Assembly: GCA_003555285.1 (NCBI GenBank)
Contig: PWGH01000009.1
Span: forward strand, 1 to 7,345
Direction of reading: 5' to 3'
DNA length: 7,345 nt
Source: Thioalkalivibrio sp.
Lineage (GTDB): Bacteria; Pseudomonadota; Gammaproteobacteria; Ectothiorhodospirales; Ectothiorhodospiraceae
Position 1 is the stretch's first letter. Each line of letters starts with the position of its first letter. The position numbers were made by a program, and so were the translations under genes. The notes beneath the pieces are model-generated. The model had not been told where the DNA came from, did not search any database, and saw nothing but the letters and a program-made list of their open reading frames with translations. This document shows positions 1 to 6,347 of this stretch, one piece after another.

Positions 1-108
1 AGCCGTGTGGGGTGTGCCCGGTCCGGACCGTAGATGGCCATGGATGGCCATCTTCGAGCGCTCAGGGACGACTTGAGCGTGTCCGGACCGGGCACACCCC
101 GCACGGCT
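1..108. repeat. 27-nt imperfect inverted repeat enclosing a 54-nt core
   Basis: Bases 1-27 are the reverse complement of 82-108 with one mismatch, and of 171-197 with two. The enclosed segment (28-81) holds a short ATGGCCAT-rich part and the inner stem CGCTCA (59-64 region) / TGAGCG (74-79 region). Folded, the whole unit would be a long GC-rich hairpin on either strand. It lies downstream of the alpha-E gene, so it could act in transcript 3' end formation, but there is no T-run and no protein-coding sign. It looks like a dispersed intergenic repeat of the kind common in GC-rich gammaproteobacteria; that class assignment is inference. Confidence 0.75.
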
Positions 109-205
109 CGGGCACCCACCCACGAGCCATGGATGGCCATCTTCGAGCGCTCATGGATGACTTGAGCGTGTCCGGAACGGGCACACCCCGCACGGCTCGG
201 GCACC
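37..205. repeat. Tandem direct repeat, two 80-nt copies, period 89 bp
   Basis: Bases 37-116 and 126-205 are the same 80-nt sequence with three substitutions (in the GCTCAGGGACGACTTG versus GCTCATGGATGACTTG part, and GGACCGGG versus GGAACGGG). Each copy begins GCCATGGATGGCCATC and ends in GGCTCGGGCACC, and contains one copy of the 27-nt arm that also occurs inverted at 1-27. The 9 bases between copies (117-125) are not repeated. No gene is visible in 1-278: open frames crossing it are antisense continuations over the alpha-E gene and have no family resemblance. The array may continue past the left edge. Confidence 0.85.
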
Positions 206-243
206 GCCTGCACGAAACCCCGACCGCGAGCAGCACGCCCTTG

Positions 244-261
244 GGGCCCGCTGTGCTTGGC
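244..261. repeat. 18-nt repeat, left copy (partner at 2986-3003)
   Basis: GGGCCCGCTGTGCTTGGC occurs here and again at 2986-3003 with one substitution, in the same orientation. It lies 17 bases past the end of the alpha-E gene. Read on the minus strand it contains the core AAGC(A/G)CAGCG, also present in the element at 2855-2885. Confidence 0.6.
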
Positions 262-278
262 CCGAGCTAATGGCGGCT

Positions 279-1217
279 TCAGGCGGCCTTGTCGATGCGG
301 AACCAGGTTTCGAGGATGGCGGTGTGGATTTCGGCGATGTCCAGCTGCAGGGAATCGATGAAATCGTGCAGCCGATCGTCGGCGATAAGTTGATCCACAT
401 CGGCATTCAGCGCATGCCGGCGCGCCTGCATCACCAGGCGCAGCGGCACCTCGTTGCGCGGCAGCGGCTCCAGCGCATCCTGCACGTTGTGCAGGCCATG
501 GGCGACGGTGCGTGGGAACGGGGTGTCCTGGAGCAAAAAGCGCACCACATCCACGCCGTTGATCCGCCGTTTCACATGCTGGCGGTACATCTGAAAGCCG
601 CTCTGGGAACGCAGGATGCTGGTCCAGAGCAGGCCGTCGTAGGGATCCGGATCGGCGCCCTTCTTCAAAAAACGGATCGCGCCGACATCGATCTGCCGCG
701 AGGTCATGTCGGCCCGTTCGAGATTGCGCCCCAGGCGGACGAAATCATAGGCGCTGTCGTGGCTCATGCAGCCGGCCAGCAGCCCGGTCAGCGTCTGGCA
801 TCGCTGCACCACCTCGGCCAGGAACTCGTAGCGGCCGCGCTTGCCGATGCCGCTGTCGAGGTTGTCGCGCGTGAACAGGTAGAGCTCATTGATAATCTCC
901 CAGGCCTCCGAGGGCACCAGGTCGCGCGTGGTCCGGATGTTCTCGCGCGCCGACTTCAGCGAACTGAAGACCGAGCTGGGGTTGTAATGATCAGCGAGCA
1001 GGAACTTCACGCAGTTGCGCTCGTCTTCGCGCTGGTAGTGCTCGTCGAAGATCGGGTCGGTCCCGGTGACCGCCACCAGGCCCTTCCAGGACAACTGGAC
1101 GGTCTTGGGCATATCGAGCGAAACCAGATGAAACGACATCACCATGCGCGCGGTGTTCTCCGCCCGTTCGACATAGCGCGCCAGCCAATACACACGTTCT
1201 GCAACCCGCGACAGCAT
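279..1217 (-). CDS. Alpha-E domain protein (COG2307/DUF403 family)
   Basis: This 312-residue protein is a full-length member of the alpha-E family, an all-helical domain of unknown biochemistry found almost always beside circularly permuted ATP-grasp proteins. The N-terminal family signature is complete: MLSRVAERVYWLARYVERAENTAR at residues 1-24, split here as MLSRVAERVYWL and ARYVERAENTAR. A related motif, FVRLGRNLERADMTSR, recurs at about 159-174, suggesting an internal duplication of the helical unit. No signal peptide or membrane segment is visible, so it is probably cytosolic. The ATG follows the ATP-grasp stop by one base and has a strong GAGGAGG Shine-Dalgarno six bases upstream, so the two are surely co-transcribed and probably translationally coupled. 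A role as partner in an ATP-dependent ligation of a peptide or small molecule is a published comparative-genomic idea, not shown here. Family assignment is firm; function is open. Confidence 0.93.
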   Translation of the reverse strand: MLSRVAERVYWLARYVERAENTARMVMSFHLVSLDMPKTVQLSWKGLVAVTGTDPIFDEHYQREDERNCVKFLLADHYNPSSVFSSLKSARENIRTTRDLVPSEAWEIINELYLFTRDNLDSGIGKRGRYEFLAEVVQRCQTLTGLLAGCMSHDSAYDFVRLGRNLERADMTSRQIDVGAIRFLKKGADPDPYDGLLWTSILRSQSGFQMYRQHVKRRINGVDVVRFLLQDTPFPRTVAHGLHNVQDALEPLPRNEVPLRLVMQARRHALNADVDQLIADDRLHDFIDSLQLDIAEIHTAILETWFRIDKAA

Positions 1218-1218
1218 C

Positions 1219-2667
1219 TCAGGCCTCCTCGTCCACGATCCAGGTGTCCTTGCTGCCCCCGCCCTGCGAGGAATTCACCACCAACGAACCCTTGCGCATC
1301 GCCACCCGGGTGAGCCCGCCGGCGGTGACGTCGGTGCGCACGCCCTGGAGCACGAAGGGCCGCAGGTCCAGGTGCCGCGGCTCCAGGCCGCCGTCGCACA
1401 AGGTCGGGGCCACCGACAGTGCGAGCGTCGGCTGGGCCACGTAGTTGCGCGGGTCCTTCTTGATCAACTGGGCGAATTCGGCCCGCTGCTTCTTCGTCGC
1501 ATGGGGGCCGACCAGCATGCCGTAGCCGCCGGACTCGTTGGCGGGCTTCACCACCAGGTCCTCGAGGTGCTCGAGCACGTACTGGCGGTCCTTCTCGTTC
1601 ACACACAGGTAGGTGGGCACGTTCGGCAGGATCGGCTCCTGATCCAGGTAGTACCTGATCATTGCGGGCACGTAGGCGTAGACGACCTTGTCGTCGGCGA
1701 CCCCGGAGCCGGGCGCATTGGCCATCCCGACCTTCCCGTTGCGCCAGGCGCGCATCAGACCCGGAACCCCTAACATCGAATCCGGATTGAAGGCCTCCGG
1801 GTCCATGAAGTCGTCGTCGATGCGCCGGTAGATCACGTCGACCCGCTCCAGCCCGGCGATGGTGCGCATGTACACGCAATCGTCGGCATCGACCACCAGA
1901 TCCGAGCCCTCCACCAGCTGCGCCCCCATGCGCTGGGCCAGGAAGGAATGCTCGAAATAGGCCGAATTGAAGATTCCCGGCGTCAGCACCGCAATCACCG
2001 GGTAGTCCTGCGGCCGCGGCGAGATCGAGGCCAGCATGTCGAAAAGCTGGGTCGGGTATTCGTCCACCGGCAGAATGCTGGCGCTCTCGAAGACCTCGGG
2101 GAACACGCGCTTGGTGACCTGGCGATTCTCGAGCATGTACGAGACGCCCGAGGGCACCCGCAGGTTGTCCTCCAGCACGTACAGGGTGCCATCGCCGTCC
2201 CGGACCAGATCCGAGCCGCAGATGTGCGCCCAGACACCATGCGGCGGATGGATGCCGCGGCATTGCTCGCGGAAGTTCTTGGACTGGTTCAGCACCGACT
2301 TCGGAATGATCTTGTCCCGGAAGATCCGCTGTTCGTTGTAGACGTCGTCGATGAACAGGTTCAGGGCAGTCAGGCGCTGGACCAGGCCGGCCTCGACCGC
2401 CTGCCACTCGCTGCGGGGGATCACTCGCGGCACGATATCGAAGGGCCAAGCCCGGTCGATGTTCTCGCCTTCGCTGTAGACCGTGAAGCTGATCCCCATC
2501 TCCAGAATTGCATGGTCGGCGGCCTGCTTACGAATCTGCAGTTCGTTATCGTCGAGGGACGTGAGGTAGTCGGCCAGTTGCCGTGCCGCGGGCCGCGGTT
2601 CGCCGGAGGGCGTGATCAACTCATCATAGAAGGGCGCGGCGTCGTAGGTCTTCCAATCGATGGGCAT
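1219..2667 (-). CDS. Circularly permuted ATP-grasp type 2 protein (COG2308, DUF404/DUF407)
   Basis: This 482-residue protein matches the circularly permuted ATP-grasp type 2 family at its usual length. Recognisable blocks in order: IHPPHGVWAHICGSDLVRD (139-157); the VLEDNLRVPSGVSYMLENR block (164-182), with the E-x-N pattern expected for metal/nucleotide binding; VVKPANESGGYGMLVGP (372-388), a glycine-rich nucleotide-binding stretch; DLRPF (434-438); GGLTRVA (450-456); and NSSQGGGSKDTWI (465-477) near the C terminus. Members are thought to form an amide-type bond through an acyl-phosphate intermediate, but substrates are not established. No signal peptide is seen. The ATG has AAGGA seven bases upstream, and the open frame matches the family N terminus (FYDEL at 13-17). 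It is the first gene of a two-gene unit with the alpha-E gene. Related loci often also carry a transglutaminase-like gene and the Anbu peptidase; neither is between 1 and 278. Confidence 0.93.
   Translation of the reverse strand: MPIDWKTYDAAPFYDELITPSGEPRPAARQLADYLTSLDDNELQIRKQAADHAILEMGISFTVYSEGENIDRAWPFDIVPRVIPRSEWQAVEAGLVQRLTALNLFIDDVYNEQRIFRDKIIPKSVLNQSKNFREQCRGIHPPHGVWAHICGSDLVRDGDGTLYVLEDNLRVPSGVSYMLENRQVTKRVFPEVFESASILPVDEYPTQLFDMLASISPRPQDYPVIAVLTPGIFNSAYFEHSFLAQRMGAQLVEGSDLVVDADDCVYMRTIAGLERVDVIYRRIDDDFMDPEAFNPDSMLGVPGLMRAWRNGKVGMANAPGSGVADDKVVYAYVPAMIRYYLDQEPILPNVPTYLCVNEKDRQYVLEHLEDLVVKPANESGGYGMLVGPHATKKQRAEFAQLIKKDPRNYVAQPTLALSVAPTLCDGGLEPRHLDLRPFVLQGVRTDVTAGGLTRVAMRKGSLVVNSSQGGGSKDTWIVDEEA
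1224..1230 (-). promoter_or_regulatory. Strong Shine-Dalgarno for the alpha-E gene inside the ATP-grasp 3' end
   Basis: GAGGAGG on the minus strand lies six bases before the alpha-E ATG and inside the last codons of the ATP-grasp gene, whose TGA is at 1219-1221. The arrangement (stop, one base, ATG) is typical of translational coupling and fixes the alpha-E start. Confidence 0.8.
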
Positions 2668-2854
2668 GCGGGGTCCTTAGGCTGATCCGGGAGCAGGTGG
2701 GTCCAGACCGTCGTGGCTGTGGCCAGGCCACCGGGTCGGTCGCTACGGCCATTGCCGAAGGAATGCGACGCACGGCCTCCCGCGGCAACGAAGCAGGTAC
2801 ACCCTACTGTAGCCCAGGGCCACGGGCACCGCGAATCGCACCGTCCGTGGGTTT

Positions 2855-2885
2855 TGTAGGGTCGGTGAAGCGCAGCGCACCCACC
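2855..2885 (+). repeat. GTAGGGT...AAGCGCAGCG...ACC hairpin-forming element, copy A
   Basis: GTAGGGT, five bases, then AAGCGCAGCG occurs here on the plus strand and again on the minus strand at about 2990-3012. In this copy GGTG (2864-2867) pairs with CACC (2878-2881), and after one mismatch GGT (2860-2862) pairs with ACC (2883-2885), leaving AAGCGCAGCG as the loop. The same pattern is familiar as a dispersed intergenic palindromic repeat in many proteobacterial genomes. Confidence 0.55.
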
Positions 2886-2914
2886 AGGCCCTTAGTTTAA
2901 CCCCGACGCTGGAA

Positions 2915-3003
2915 AGCCGTGTGGGGTGCGCCCGGCTCGGGCACGGACCCGGGCGGTTCGATGGCGCCGTGCAAAGGGCTATGTTGGGCCCGCTGCGCTT
3001 GGC
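2915..3003. repeat. Composite repeat, right-hand counterpart of the left-edge repeat region
   Basis: Bases 2915-2935 repeat 1-21 with one substitution (AGCCGTGTGGGGTG(C/T)GCCCGG), and 2986-3003 repeat 244-261 with one substitution, both in the same orientation. Between them GGCTCGGGCAC (2934-2944) also occurs at 105-115 and 194-204. The right copy lacks the 80-nt core units. The ATP-grasp/alpha-E gene pair lies between the two composite regions. Confidence 0.7.
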
Positions 3004-3009
3004 ACACCC

Positions 3010-3037
3010 TACGGGGCCACCAGCGTACGGGGCCACC
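3010..3037. repeat. Two direct copies of TACGGGGCCACC, period 16 bp
   Basis: The 12-mer occurs at 3010-3021 and 3026-3037, separated by AGCG. It lies just past the end of the methyltransferase gene. The GCCACC at 3032-3037 can also pair with GGTGGC at 3070-3075, directly after the methyltransferase stop. Confidence 0.7.
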
Positions 3038-3075
3038 GCCGGCCGCCTGGGCGGGGTACCGCTCGGGGTGGTGGC
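3032..3075 (-). terminator. Possible GC-rich 3' hairpin after the methyltransferase gene
   Basis: Directly after the TGA (3076-3078), GCCACC (minus strand 3075-3070) can pair with GGTGGC (3037-3032). An inner CCGC/GCGG stem (3043-3046 with 3051-3054) lies inside the loop. There is no U-tract, so this is not a classical intrinsic terminator. It could stabilise the transcript end or be chance pairing in GC-rich DNA. Confidence 0.25.
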
Positions 3076-3696
3076 TCAGGCGGGCTTGGTAAACTGGACC
3101 TGCTTCCAGTAGCCGAACAGGCTCGCCGGCTCGATCGCCACGGGTTGCTGCCCGGTCACCTTCACGAAATCGGCCAGGTCCATGTCCGGACGGAAGCCGA
3201 CCGCACGCGACAGCGGTCGCAGGCTGCGTTCGAAGCTGCGCAGCATCCATTGCCGCGAGGCGAAATGGTTGACCACCAGGATCTGGCCGCCAGGCCGGCA
3301 GACCCGCCACATCTCGGCAAACAACTGTTCCGGATTCGGCACCACCGAGGCGACGTACATCGCCACCACGGCATCGAAGCTGTCGTCGGCAAAACCCAGA
3401 TGCTCCGCATTCATCTCGGCCAGACCGAGCACCGCCGGGCAGCGGCTATCGAGCATGCGCTGCCGGGCGATGTCGAGCATCTCCCGACTGATGTCGATCC
3501 CCACGACCTGGGCATCGGAACAATAGAAGGGCAGCGAGATGCCGGTACCCACACCGACCTCGAGCACTCGTTTGCCGGACACCGGGGCGAGGGTATGCAG
3601 CGCGAGTTGCCGTCCACGCGCGAAGACCCGCCCGAAGATCACGTCATAGTGGCGTGCGTAGCGGCGATAACTCTTGCGAATGCTGATCAGATCCAT
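3076..3696 (-). CDS. PmtA-like phosphatidylethanolamine N-methyltransferase (class I SAM-dependent)
   Basis: This 206-residue protein is a class I SAM-dependent methyltransferase. The SAM-binding motif I is VLEVGVGTGISLPFY (44-58), followed by the acidic end of strand beta-2 in VVGIDIS (64-70), then FDAVVAMYVASVV (107-119) and WRVCRPGGQILVVNHF (130-145), the usual post-motif loop. The N terminus, YRRYARHYDVIFGRVFARGR (10-29), is the part that resembles bacterial PmtA of the Rhodobacter type, a group of about 200 residues that methylates phosphatidylethanolamine toward phosphatidylcholine at the membrane using SAM. No membrane segment is seen, as expected for that soluble, membrane-associating type. 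The ATG has GAGG ten bases upstream. It follows pnp by 77 bases on the same strand and may be read through from it. A related quinone or other small-molecule methyltransferase remains possible. Domain class is firm; substrate is moderate. Confidence 0.85.
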   Translation of the reverse strand: MDLISIRKSYRRYARHYDVIFGRVFARGRQLALHTLAPVSGKRVLEVGVGTGISLPFYCSDAQVVGIDISREMLDIARQRMLDSRCPAVLGLAEMNAEHLGFADDSFDAVVAMYVASVVPNPEQLFAEMWRVCRPGGQILVVNHFASRQWMLRSFERSLRPLSRAVGFRPDMDLADFVKVTGQQPVAIEPASLFGYWKQVQFTKPA

Positions 3697-3723
3697 GGTC
3701 CAGCGGCCTCAGCGAACCCTGAC

Positions 3724-3743
3724 CCGGCGGTGCATCCGCCCGG
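3724..3743 (-). other. Small hairpin in the pnp-methyltransferase gap
   Basis: In the 77-nt gap, GGCGG (3726-3730) pairs with CCGCC (3736-3740) around TGCAT, and CC (3724-3725) can pair with GG (3742-3743) past a one-base bulge. No T-run follows on the minus strand, so it is a weak candidate for a pnp 3' structure and does not argue strongly against read-through into the methyltransferase gene. Confidence 0.3.
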
Positions 3744-3773
3744 CCAAAGGGAACGGCTGTGGGGCCCGAATCG

Positions 3774-5861
3774 TCATTCGGTGCCGTCTACGGCCTTCAT
3801 GCTGAGCCGGATCCGACCCTGCTTGTCGATCTCGAGCACCTTGACGGTGACCGTATCGCCCTCGTTCAGGAAATCCGTCACGTTTTCCACCCGCTCGTTG
3901 GAGATCTGGGAGATGTGCACCAGTCCGTCGCGCCCGGGCAGGATCGATACAAACGCCCCGAAGTCCATGATCTTGGCGACCCGGCCGCTGTAGATCCGGC
4001 CGACTTCGACGTCCGCGGTCAGTTCCTCGATCCGGCGCTTGGCCTCTTCACCGGCCACTTGGTCGGTGGACGCGATCTTCACGCTGCCATCATCCTGGAT
4101 GTCGATCGAAGTCCCGGTCTCTTCAGTCAGCGCACGAATCGTCGCCCCGCCCTTGCCGATCACGTCGCGGATCTTGTCGGGATTGATCTTCATGGTGAGG
4201 AAACGCGGCGCGTAGGAGGACATCTCGGTGCGATGGGCCCCGATGGTCTCGCCCATGCGCTCCAGGATATGCAGCCGCCCGGCACAGGCCTGCTCGAGGG
4301 CCGCCGCCATGATCTCCCGGGTGATGCCCTGGATCTTGATATCCATCTGCAACGCGGTCACGCCGTTGCGGGTTCCGGCGACCTTGAAGTCCATATCGCC
4401 CAGGTGATCCTCGTCGCCGAGGATGTCGGAGAGCACCGCAAAGCGATCGCCTTCCTTGATCAGGCCCATCGCGATACCGGCGACCGGCGCCTTCAACGGC
4501 ACCCCGGCATCCATCATCGCCAGGCTGGCACCGCAGACCGAGGCCATCGAGCTCGAGCCGTTGGACTCGGTGATCTCGGAGACCACGCGAATCACGTACG
4601 GGAACTCGGCTTCGGTCGGCATCACCGCCTGCACGCCGCGCTTGGCCAAACGGCCGTGGCCGATCTCGCGCCGCTTGGGCGAGCCGACCATGCCGGTCTC
4701 GCCGGTGCAGAAGGGCGCGAAGTTGTAGTGCAGCATGAAGCGCTCGCGGCGTTCGCCCTCGATCGCGTCGATGACCTGCGCGTCGCGATCCGTGCCCATG
4801 GTCGCGACGACCAGGGCCTGGGTCTCGCCGCGGGTGAACAAGGCCGAGCCGTGCGCACGCGGCAGCAGGCCGGTCTGCACGCTGATCGCGCGCACGGTGC
4901 GGGTGTCGCGGCCATCGATGCGCGGCGCGCCATCGAGGATGCGGTCGCGCACCACCCGGTACTCGAGGTCGTGGAACGCGCTCTTGACCGCATCGGGCGA
5001 GGGACCGTTGTCGGTGCCGGTGGTCAACTGGTCGACCACGCTGGCCCGCAGGTCGTCCAGGAGGTCGGTGCGCGCCTGCTTCTCGGCGATCTGGTAGGCG
5101 TCGATCAGCGCGTCACGGGCCAGATCCGCCACCGACGGACCCAGGTCGTTCTCATTCACCGGGGCGACCCAGTCCCAGGCCGGCTTGCCGGCATCGGCAG
5201 CCAGTTCGCGGATGGCGGTGATGACCTTTTGCATCTGCTCATGGCCGAACAGCACCGCGCCCAGCATCGTCTCCTCGGAGAGTTCCCGGGCCTCGGATTC
5301 CACCATGATCACTGCGGTCTCGGTGCCGGCCACCACCAGATCCAGTTCGGATCCGACCAGATCGTCCGCGTCAGGATTCAGCAGGTACTGGCCATCGCGA
5401 TAGCCGACCCGCGCGGCACCCACCGGCCCGGCGAAGGGGATGCCGGAAATGGCCAGGGCGGCCGAGGCGCCGATCAGCGACGGGATGTCGGGGTTGACCT
5501 CCGGATTGATCGACATCACGGTCGCGATGACCTGAGTCTCGTTCTTGAACCCCTCCGGAAACAGCGGCCGCAACGGCCGGTCGATCAGGCGACTGGTCAG
5601 GGTCTCCTTTTCGTTGGGACGCCCCTCGCGCTTGAAGAAGCCGCCCGGGATCTTGCCGGCGGCATAGGTCCGTTCCTGGTAGTTCACCGTCAGCGGGAAG
5701 AAGTCGCGGCCATGGTCGGCATTCCTGCGCGCGACCACCGTCACCAGCACCACGGTATCCGCCATGTTGACCAGCACCGCACCGCTGGCCTGGCTGGCAA
5801 TGGTTCCGGTCTCCAGGGTGACCGTGTGTTTTCCGTACTGAAACGTCTTCTTGTATGACAC
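3774..5861 (-). CDS. pnp: Polyribonucleotide nucleotidyltransferase (PNPase)
   Basis: PNPase degrades RNA 3'-to-5' phosphorolytically, releasing nucleoside diphosphates, and can run in reverse; it works as a trimer and often in the degradosome. All domains are present in 695 residues: first RNase PH domain (about 10-145), helical linker domain (about 240-305), catalytic second RNase PH domain (about 310-540), KH domain (about 553-615) with IGKGG at 568-572, and S1 domain (about 619-690). Catalytic elements are intact: [12 protein letters not shown] (433-444) and [12 protein letters not shown] (482-493), with D485, D491 and K493 matching the E. coli acidic/lysine site. The start is GTG, with GGGAAG shortly upstream; it gives [19 protein letters not shown], matching the family. 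The protein ends just after the S1 domain, without the longer C-terminal tail of the E. coli enzyme (711 residues). It follows rpsO by 25 bases, so both are probably on one transcript. Confidence 0.98.
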   Translation of the reverse strand: MSYKKTFQYGKHTVTLETGTIASQASGAVLVNMADTVVLVTVVARRNADHGRDFFPLTVNYQERTYAAGKIPGGFFKREGRPNEKETLTSRLIDRPLRPLFPEGFKNETQVIATVMSINPEVNPDIPSLIGASAALAISGIPFAGPVGAARVGYRDGQYLLNPDADDLVGSELDLVVAGTETAVIMVESEARELSEETMLGAVLFGHEQMQKVITAIRELAADAGKPAWDWVAPVNENDLGPSVADLARDALIDAYQIAEKQARTDLLDDLRASVVDQLTTGTDNGPSPDAVKSAFHDLEYRVVRDRILDGAPRIDGRDTRTVRAISVQTGLLPRAHGSALFTRGETQALVVATMGTDRDAQVIDAIEGERRERFMLHYNFAPFCTGETGMVGSPKRREIGHGRLAKRGVQAVMPTEAEFPYVIRVVSEITESNGSSSMASVCGASLAMMDAGVPLKAPVAGIAMGLIKEGDRFAVLSDILGDEDHLGDMDFKVAGTRNGVTALQMDIKIQGITREIMAAALEQACAGRLHILERMGETIGAHRTEMSSYAPRFLTMKINPDKIRDVIGKGGATIRALTEETGTSIDIQDDGSVKIASTDQVAGEEAKRRIEELTADVEVGRIYSGRVAKIMDFGAFVSILPGRDGLVHISQISNERVENVTDFLNEGDTVTVKVLEIDKQGRIRLSMKAVDGTE

Positions 5862-5886
5862 GCTTTCTTCCCGCTTTTAGGTGGAC

Positions 5887-6156
5887 TTAACGGCGCAGGC
5901 CGAGACTTTGCACCAGCGCCTGATAGCGCCCCTGATCCCTGCTCTTCAGGTAGGTCAGCAGCTTGCGACGCTGGTTGACCATCTTCAGCAGACCCCGACG
6001 CGAATGGTGGTCCTTCTTGTGGTTCTCGAAGTGCCCCATCAGGTACTTGATGCGCCCGGTCAGCAGGGCCACCTGGACCTCCGGAGAGCCGGTATCCGTC
6101 GGGTCGCGACGGTATTCCTCGACGATGGCCGTTTTGGTTTCGGTGTTGAATGACAT
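5887..6156 (-). CDS. rpsO: 30S ribosomal protein S15
   Basis: This 89-residue protein is exactly the usual length of S15, which binds the 16S rRNA central domain early in 30S assembly. The core is highly conserved: [15 protein letters not shown] (22-36), the [16 protein letters not shown] stretch (42-57) that contacts r[14 protein letters not shown] (61-71), and the C-terminal LGLRR. The ATG at 6154-6156 is chosen because it gives the canonical MSFNTETK start and has AGGAG 11 bases upstream; a longer in-frame extension into the truB antiparallel region has no family support. It sits between truB and pnp as in most gammaproteobacteria. S15 commonly represses its own translation through a leader RNA structure; the leader here is structured, but a specific S15 site is not demonstrable by eye. 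Confidence 0.98.
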   Translation of the reverse strand: MSFNTETKTAIVEEYRRDPTDTGSPEVQVALLTGRIKYLMGHFENHKKDHHSRRGLLKMVNQRRKLLTYLKSRDQGRYQALVQSLGLRR

Positions 6157-6257
6157 GACGTGCTGGACTCCTGAAACATAAACCGTGTGATGTGGCTGAT
6201 AGGACATGGCCCGGTCGCCATCTCCTGCCCGAATAAGCAACGGTGCCGGATTCCCAT

Positions 6258-6293
6258 CCCGATTCCTTCCGACCTGCCGGCCGGGAAATCGGG
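6258..6293 (-). promoter_or_regulatory. Second hairpin in the rpsO leader
   Basis: On the minus strand, CCCGATT (6293-6287) pairs perfectly with AATCGGG (6264-6258). After a one-base bulge at 6286 two more G-C pairs extend the stem, leaving a loop of about 17 nt that contains CGGCCGG. It lies about 100 nt before the rpsO start. It could be part of an S15-responsive leader, but I cannot show a known S15-binding fold. Confidence 0.4.
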
Positions 6294-6314
6294 GTGCTGG
6301 GCTCACCCGACACA

Positions 6315-6337
6315 CGCCAACGCCATAAGCGTTGGCG
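6315..6337 (-). promoter_or_regulatory. Perfect 9-bp hairpin at the predicted 5' end of the rpsO leader
   Basis: CGCCAACGC and GCGTTGGCG form a perfect 9-bp stem with a five-base loop (TTATG on the minus strand). It starts about 10 bases past the -10 element at 6348-6356, so in a transcript from that promoter it would sit almost at the 5' end. The bases after it on the minus strand are TGTGTCGGG, not a T-run, so it is not a normal intrinsic terminator for truB. A 5'-end stabilising stem, attenuator part or S15 operator part are all possible. Confidence 0.6.
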
Positions 6338-6347
6338 AAGGCGCGAA

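Larger units (their letters stand above)
2668..3075. other. 408-nt non-coding spacer between ATP-grasp and methyltransferase genes
   Basis: No convincing gene lies here: the short open frames have arginine/proline/glycine-rich translations without family features. It holds several repeats, listed separately, a perfect palindrome GTGGCCAGGCCAC at 2719-2731, and the leader of the ATP-grasp gene. A weak -10-like TACAGT on the minus strand (about 2807-2812) lacks a good -35. Read on the plus strand, CCACGG (2820-2825) and CCGTGG (2845-2850) can pair just before GTTTTG, resembling a terminator, but no plus-strand gene precedes it. The ATP-grasp promoter must lie here or further upstream; I cannot place it firmly. 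Confidence 0.7.

Noticed and set aside
1..278. CRISPR array at the left-edge repeats
   Set aside because: There are only two 80-nt copies with a 9-base gap and an inverted arm; CRISPR repeats are shorter, with spacers of about 30 bases, and no cas gene is present.
12..1313. 433-codon open frame on the plus strand over the repeats and the alpha-E gene
   Set aside because: It is antisense to the alpha-E gene and starts within repeats; its translation has no recognisable family and follows the complement of the real gene.
1139..2449. 436-codon minus-strand frame inside the ATP-grasp gene
   Set aside because: It overlaps the ATP-grasp coding sequence in another frame and is R/G/A/P-rich, as expected of an off-frame reading in GC-rich DNA.
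2820..2856. Terminator-like stem CCACGG/CCGTGG followed by GTTTTG on the plus strand
   Set aside because: No plus-strand gene precedes it, and the loop is long, so it is more likely chance pairing near the repeat element.
2697..2900. Small 67-codon plus-strand open frame in the spacer
   Set aside because: No ribosome-binding site, no family features, and it runs through the repeat element at 2855-2885.
3759..5858. 699-codon open frame on the plus strand opposite pnp
   Set aside because: It is a frame-matched antisense shadow of pnp in GC-rich, codon-biased DNA. Its translation is rich in H, R, G, D and L without any domain, while the minus strand encodes an unmistakable PNPase.
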